Below, in pieces: positions 60,014-64,000 of a stretch of 64,000 bases of DNA (positions are counted from its first letter, which is position 1; every line of letters begins with the position of its first letter). The translations under genes and the position numbers were made by a program. Under the pieces are notes generated by a model that was not told the DNA's origin, did not search any database, and worked only from the letters and a program-made list of their open reading frames with translations. Origin of the DNA: M0108 sp963841065 (lineage in GTDB: Bacteria; Pseudomonadota; Gammaproteobacteria; Chromatiales; Chromatiaceae). The DNA lies in contig CAWJBI010000064.1 of the NCBI GenBank assembly GCA_963841065.1, positions 10,960 through 74,959 of the forward strand, read 5' to 3'.

Positions 60014-60026
60014 GAGCCTCCCCCCA

Positions 60027-60049
60027 GGGCCAGGCATCCGGCCTGGCCC
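60027..60049 (+). terminator. First hairpin after the oxidase gene
   Basis: GGGCCAGGC (60027-60035) pairs with GCCTGGCCC (60041-60049) over a 5-base loop, 14 bases after the stop. It is weaker as a terminator than the next hairpin because no T-run follows. Confidence 0.5.
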
Positions 60050-60060
60050 CCTCGATTTAG

Positions 60061-60084
60061 GGGCCGCCCATGGGCGGCCCTTTT
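60061..60084 (+). terminator. Rho-independent terminator after the oxidase gene
   Basis: GGGCCGCCC and GGGCGGCCC form a stem with a short ATG-containing loop, followed by TTTT. It separates the multicopper oxidase from the FKBP gene. Confidence 0.8.
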
Positions 60085-60162
60085 CATCACCCAGGCAAGA
60101 CGCTATTTTGGCTAGACCGAACCGGTATTCGTGCCACCCTTTAACGATGGAGTAACCAAGAT

Positions 60163-60888
60163 ATGAAAATTACCACCCTGATGGGCCTAGCCCTGCTGGC
60201 CGCGCCCTGGGGCCTGGTCGTGGCCGCCGAACCCCTGAACCTCGAGAATGACACCACCCGCATCAACTATAGCCTGGGCTACCAGATCGGCGGAGATTTC
60301 AAACGGCAGGGGGTCGATATGAACGCGGCGGCGATCACCCAGGGCATCGCGGACGCCCTCTCCGGCACGGAGCCCCTGATGAAGCCAGAGGACATGCTGA
60401 CCACCCTCGCCGATCTCAAACAAAAAATCGTCGCCGAACAGCGGCAGCGTGTCGTCGAGCAGGAGCTCAAGGTTGCCGAGGAGAGCAAGAAGTTTCTGGA
60501 GGAGAACGCCAAGCAGGCCGGAGTGGTCACCACCGCGAGCGGCCTCCAGTACCAGATTATCGAGACAGGAACGGGTAAGACCCCGGGCCCGACCGACCAG
60601 GTGACGGTGCATTATCGGGGCACCCTGGTGGACGGCCAGGAATTCGACAGCTCCCACAAGCGGGGTCAGCCCACCTCCTTCAAGTTGAATGGCGTAGTCA
60701 AGGGCTGGACCGAGGGGCTCCAGCTCATCAAGGAGGGGGGCAAGATCAAGCTCTTCGTACCGGCGGCACTCGCCTATGGCGGACGGGGTCCCCTGGCCAA
60801 CCAGACCCTCATCTTCGAGGTCGAACTGATCGCGGTGGGCGAGCCCGAGAAGCCCGCGGCGGCGGAGCCAGCCCAGCCGAAAGGTTGA
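60163..60888 (+). CDS. FKBP-type peptidyl-prolyl isomerase, exported (FkpA-like)
   Basis: A 241-residue periplasmic folding factor. A signal peptide (MGLALLAAPWGLVVAAEP region) is followed by the N-terminal dimerisation helices (INYSLGYQIGGDFKRQGVDM and AITQGIADALSG, then a long charged helix). The FKBP domain has VTVHYRGTLVDGQEFDSSHKRGQP, VKGWTEGLQLIKEGGK and LAYGGRGPLANQTLIFEVELI. GGAG precedes ATG 60163. The next gene, a heme protein, begins about 28 bases after the stop, so they are probably one operon. It likely helps fold the neighbouring exported proteins. Confidence 0.94.
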   Translation: MKITTLMGLALLAAPWGLVVAAEPLNLENDTTRINYSLGYQIGGDFKRQGVDMNAAAITQGIADALSGTEPLMKPEDMLTTLADLKQKIVAEQRQRVVEQELKVAEESKKFLEENAKQAGVVTTASGLQYQIIETGTGKTPGPTDQVTVHYRGTLVDGQEFDSSHKRGQPTSFKLNGVVKGWTEGLQLIKEGGKIKLFVPAALAYGGRGPLANQTLIFEVELIAVGEPEKPAAAEPAQPKG

Positions 60889-60916
60889 TCCAGGTCCCGG
60901 AGGGAGGTGAGTGAAG

Positions 60917-62603
60917 ATGAGGTACCGGACCGCCGCCACCTGGGTTCTCGCCGCAAGCCTGCCGCTCACGGCGATCCTCGGCCCGGCGGCCGAGACCCCC
61001 ATCCCCAGCGACCCCCAAGAGGACATAGGCCGCCGTATCTATCGGGAGGGTCGCCTGGCGGACGGCTCGCCACTGCGGGCCATCCGCCCCGAGGGCTTCG
61101 TATTGGAGGGTGAGCAGGCGGCCTGCGTCACCTGTCATCGGGAAAGCGGCATGGGGTCCGTGGAAGGGTCCCTGGAACTGACCCTCCTGGTGCCGCCGGT
61201 CGCTGGCCCTCTCCTCTTCGCCCCGGCCCGCTTTGCCGGCACCTTTCTGAATGAGGGACATCATTGGGTACCCAATAAGGCCTGGGCGCGGGCCCTCACG
61301 CGGGGAGCCTATGATGACGGGAGCCTCGCCCGCGCCCTGCGCGAGGGCCTGGATCCGGACGGCCAGCCCTTGATAGCGCCCATGCCCCGCTACGCCCTCG
61401 ACGAGAGTTCCCTGTCCGCCCTGGCGGTCTATTTGCGGGGTCTCGGCGCGGCCGCCGCCCCTGGCGTCGAGACCGATGCATTGCACCTGGCGACGGTCGT
61501 GACCCCGGACGCCCCGATCGGGCAGGGCGAGGCGGTGCTCGGGGTGCTGCGGGCCTGGGCGGCCGCTTCCCAGGCCTCCGGCAGACCCTGGGTCCTGCAA
61601 GTCTGGGAGCTGTCGGGCCCGTCAGAGACCTGGTCAGGGCAGTTGGAGGCCCGCTATCGGGAGCAGCCGGTCTTCGCCATCCTGTCGGGGGCCGGTGGTG
61701 CCGAATGGCGGCCGGTACACCGCTTCTGCGAGGCACACCGGGTCCCCTGTATCCTGCCATCCCTGGAGGTCGCCCCCGAGGGCGATCCGGGCTTTTATTC
61801 GCTCTATTACTCCCCCGGGGTCACCCTGGAGGCGCGGCTGCTCGCCGCCCATTGGCGTGCCGAGTCCCGGGCGCTAGGGGGCAAGCCGCCACCCATCGTT
61901 CAGATGTTTAGCGACGCCGCCGGGCGGCGGGCCGCCGAGGCCTTGGCAGGAGCCCTGGGAACCGAGGCGCAGCCAGAAAGCCCGCGCCGCTTCCGCCCTA
62001 CGGCCCCGGCGGCCGGGTTGGATGCGCTGGGCGAGGCCACGGCCCTGGCGCTATGGCTTAGACCCGAGGAGATTGCCCTGCTCGTGGCGGCCATGCCCGA
62101 GGGCCCAGGCTCCGGGCCTCTTTACCTGTCCTCATCTGCTGGCGCCACCCGAGTCCCTGGCGTTGCCACCCGCCTGGAAGGCGCGCGTGACCTTCGTTTC
62201 CCTGTTCGACGATCTCGGGCTACAGGGCGAGATCGCCCGGCTGCGGCTGGCACACTGGCTCGATCGCCAGGAGCTGGAGACCGGGGGAGACCTGCGCCCT
62301 CGGGCCGATGCCTACGCGGCCGCTTACCTCTTAACCCGGGCACTGGGAGAGATCCGCGGTCAGGAGGCCCGCCGGCCCGGGGTGCCCTTGAGCCGCGAGC
62401 ACCTGCTGGAGGCGTTGGAGCAGGAGGTCAACAAGTACGCGGACGGGACACCCCTGGTCGATCCCGACAGCCACGTAGCCTTCTACGGGCGCATGAGCCT
62501 CGGACCCCGGCAACGCATGGCGGCGCGCGGGGGGGCGCTGCTGCGCTTCATGTCCCCGGAATCGCATCGCCTGGTGGCGGTCACCGGGCGCATCGTACCC
62601 TGA
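60917..62603 (+). pseudogene. Cytochrome c domain fused to a type-1 periplasmic binding-like domain, single frameshift
   Basis: From ATG 60917 (AGGGAGGTGA upstream; a GTG at 60911 is an alternative) a signal peptide is followed by a cytochrome c domain with heme motif CVTCH (Cys70 to His74) and likely Met ligands. From about residue 180 the sequence looks like a type 1 periplasmic ligand-binding fold (WVLQVWELSGPSETWSGQ, IVQMFSDAAGRRAAEAL). Near 62130 the frame shifts; the rest (PPAWKARVTFVSLFDDLGLQGEIARL, and so on to LVAVTGRIVP) runs to TGA 62601-62603. About 560 residues intact. The ligand is unknown; the fusion would couple ligand binding to electron transfer. Confidence 0.75.
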
Positions 62604-62614
62604 GGCGCCACTAA

Positions 62615-62636
62615 GCCAGGGGTAAAGACCCCTGGC
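62615..62636. terminator. Terminator hairpin between convergent genes
   Basis: GCCAGGGG and CCCCTGGC enclose TAAAGA, 12 bases after the cytochrome-fusion stop and 22 bases before the convergent Sco-FKBP stop. Suits both strands. Confidence 0.7.
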
Positions 62637-62657
62637 CGACGCGCCCGCTCGGCCGGC

Positions 62658-64000
62658 CTACCGGGAGGCCGCCGGGTCCGCACCCTTGGCGGCGTCCGCC
62701 ATGAGGGGCACTGCCGAGACGTTACCCTCCTGGGTGACGGAACCCGGCGCGGCGGGCTCGATGGCGACCAACTCGATCTCGTAGATGAGGTCCCGCTTGC
62801 GCAGGAGGTTGTTGCCGGCGGCGGCGAAACCCAGCGCGGGCGGCACGACGACACGCCAGCGGTCGCCCTCTCGCATCAGGAGCAGGGCCTCCCGCAGACC
62901 AGGAACCAGAATCTCCTCGACCCGCAGGCGGGCTGGCTCCGGGTCCTCGTGGGTGGAATCGAAGACGACTCCCGTCGTCAGTCGCCCTTCGTAACGGAGG
63001 GCGACCCGGTCTTGCGGGTCAGGCCGGCGCCCCTGGCCCGCCTTCAGGATCTCGTACTGGACCCCGCTGGGCAGGGTGACGACGCCCGGCCGTTTGGCAT
63101 TGAGGACGGCAAAATCGTCGACGAACCCCAGGGTCCGCGCGGGTGGCGGGGTCGGTGGCAGGGTAGCCTCCCCGCTCTCGGCGACGGCGGCGGGTTCGGC
63201 CTGAAGCCGCGCGAGGGCCTGGCGCATCGTCTCCTGGCTCACCCGCGGTTCGGCCTGGGCCAAGGCGTCCAAGGCGCCTTGCAATATTGACCCTGGGTCC
63301 GCGCCATCACCCTGACGCGCGAGGCCCGATAGGTAACCGCCAAGCTCATAGCCGATGGCGTAGCTGGCCGTCTCTCCGGGCTTGGAAACCGTCGCAGGGG
63401 CATCTTCGGCCCGGGCCGACCTCTCCAGACCGGCGCGCAGTTCCGTGACCAGGTCCGCGGCGCTGGCGAAACCGTCGAAACGCACCCAATTGTCACCGGG
63501 TCCGCTCCGCAGCAGGGTCAGGGGCGCGTGATTCATCTTGTCGCCCCGGTAGGCGTCAAAGGCCTTTTGCACCCGGATGCTGTCCTCCAGGCTGCCCGTG
63601 AGCAGCACCCATTGAGGGCCGACATCGAAGCGCTTGGCATACTGGGCCAAGGCGGACGGGGTATCCTGCTCCGGATCGATGGAGAAGGACACCATCATCA
63701 CCTGGTCCCGGTCCCCGGCCAACTCCCGCCCCACTTGCTGGAAGGTCGCGCTCATGGCCGGACAGATGGCGGTACAGGTGGTGAAGATAAAGTTTGCCAG
63801 GATTGGCTTATCGGTATTCATGAGATCCCGCAGGATGACGGGCCTACCCTCCTGATCGACCAGGGTGACGTCCGGGATCGGATAGCTGGCCTGGGTTCGC
63901 CGTACGCTGGCGGGGGCCGGGTGGTGGTGATGGGCATGAGGGTCGTGCCCGTCGCTGGCGGGCGCCTGCGCGAAGGCCCCTGGACCCTGGGCGAGGCCGG
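62658..64000 (-). CDS. Sco1/SenC-type copper chaperone fused to an FKBP-type isomerase (5' end outside window)
   Basis: The frame is open to the right window edge, so the N terminus is missing; at least 446 residues remain. Near the visible N-terminal end lies a His-rich segment (HDPHAHHHH). Then a Sco1/SenC thioredoxin-like domain: IPDVTLVDQEGRPVILRD, IFTTCTAICPAMSATF with the copper-binding CxxxC, VMMVSFSIDPEQDTP and DKMNHAPLTLL as the likely third ligand His. A linker with FKBP N-terminal-type helices (SYAIGYELGGYLSGLARQ) leads to an FKBP domain (VALRYEGRLTTGVVFDSTH, GLREALLLMREGDRWRVVVPP, YEIELVAIEP). It should be exported. It is convergent with the cytochrome fusion and near the multicopper oxidase, suggesting a role in copper loading and folding. 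Confidence 0.88.
   Translation of the reverse strand, partial: GLAQGPGAFAQAPASDGHDPHAHHHHPAPASVRRTQASYPIPDVTLVDQEGRPVILRDLMNTDKPILANFIFTTCTAICPAMSATFQQVGRELAGDRDQVMMVSFSIDPEQDTPSALAQYAKRFDVGPQWVLLTGSLEDSIRVQKAFDAYRGDKMNHAPLTLLRSGPGDNWVRFDGFASAADLVTELRAGLERSARAEDAPATVSKPGETASYAIGYELGGYLSGLARQGDGADPGSILQGALDALAQAEPRVSQETMRQALARLQAEPAAVAESGEATLPPTPPPARTLGFVDDFAVLNAKRPGVVTLPSGVQYEILKAGQGRRPDPQDRVALRYEGRLTTGVVFDSTHEDPEPARLRVEEILVPGLREALLLMREGDRWRVVVPPALGFAAAGNNLLRKRDLIYEIELVAIEPAAPGSVTQEGNVSAVPLMADAAKGADPAASR

Overview
The window is GC-rich chromosomal DNA from a gammaproteobacterium, most likely a purple or colourless sulfur bacterium (Chromatiaceae-like; this is inference, no rRNA is present). 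Phosphoribulokinase points to Calvin-cycle CO2 fixation. Cytochrome c4, EttA, TamA/TamB, a class-2 polyphosphate kinase, aerobic HemF and a multisubunit 2-oxoacid:ferredoxin-type oxidoreductase fit a metabolically flexible autotroph.

Layout. 0-9 kb: end of an ovothiol-type methyltransferase, alkaline phosphatase, tRNA-Ser, a methyltransferase, mobB, ettA (frameshifted), a DUF815 ATPase, a glycerol-dehydrogenase-like gene, then a short AT-richer patch with a small lipoprotein. 9-20 kb: housekeeping genes (endonuclease/exonuclease/phosphatase-fold protein, cytochrome c4, SEC-C protein, aroE, hemB, a His-rich thioredoxin, hemF, rpsT), then ppk2, a small acidic protein and prk. 20-26 kb: tamA and a tamB whose frame changes nine times. 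26-34 kb: terC and a three-gene exopolysaccharide operon (GH18-like/deacetylase/GT2 fusion, GH26-like lipoprotein, GH17-like membrane protein). 34-41 kb: apbE, P-type ATPase, SLC13-type carrier and a frameshifted AAA-ATPase/nuclease-like gene. 41-46 kb: a compact four-gene operon for a 2-oxoacid oxidoreductase whose last subunit fuses a GltD-like NAD(P)H module to ferredoxin domains.

46-55 kb is a decaying accessory region: a UDP-sugar dehydrogenase gene interrupted by a GC-rich palindromic repeat, wecB, two truncated polysaccharide genes (one ending in a second copy of the same repeat), a Phd/PIN toxin-antitoxin pair, and an ISNCY-type element whose non-coding right part carries a group II intron. 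55-57 kb holds moaB-moeA-moaD for molybdenum cofactor. 57-64 kb is a periplasmic copper/redox cluster: a CotA-like multicopper oxidase (heavily frameshifted), an FKBP-type isomerase, a cytochrome c/periplasmic-binding-like fusion and a Sco1-FKBP fusion running off the end of the window.

The most interesting loci are the Sco1-FKBP fusion with its neighbours, the polysaccharide operon, the intron-in-IS nest, and the very uneven distribution of frameshifts (dense in tamB and the multicopper oxidase, rare elsewhere). Frameshifted genes are given as single entries spanning all pieces; whether the breaks are real or sequence errors cannot be decided from the sequence alone.
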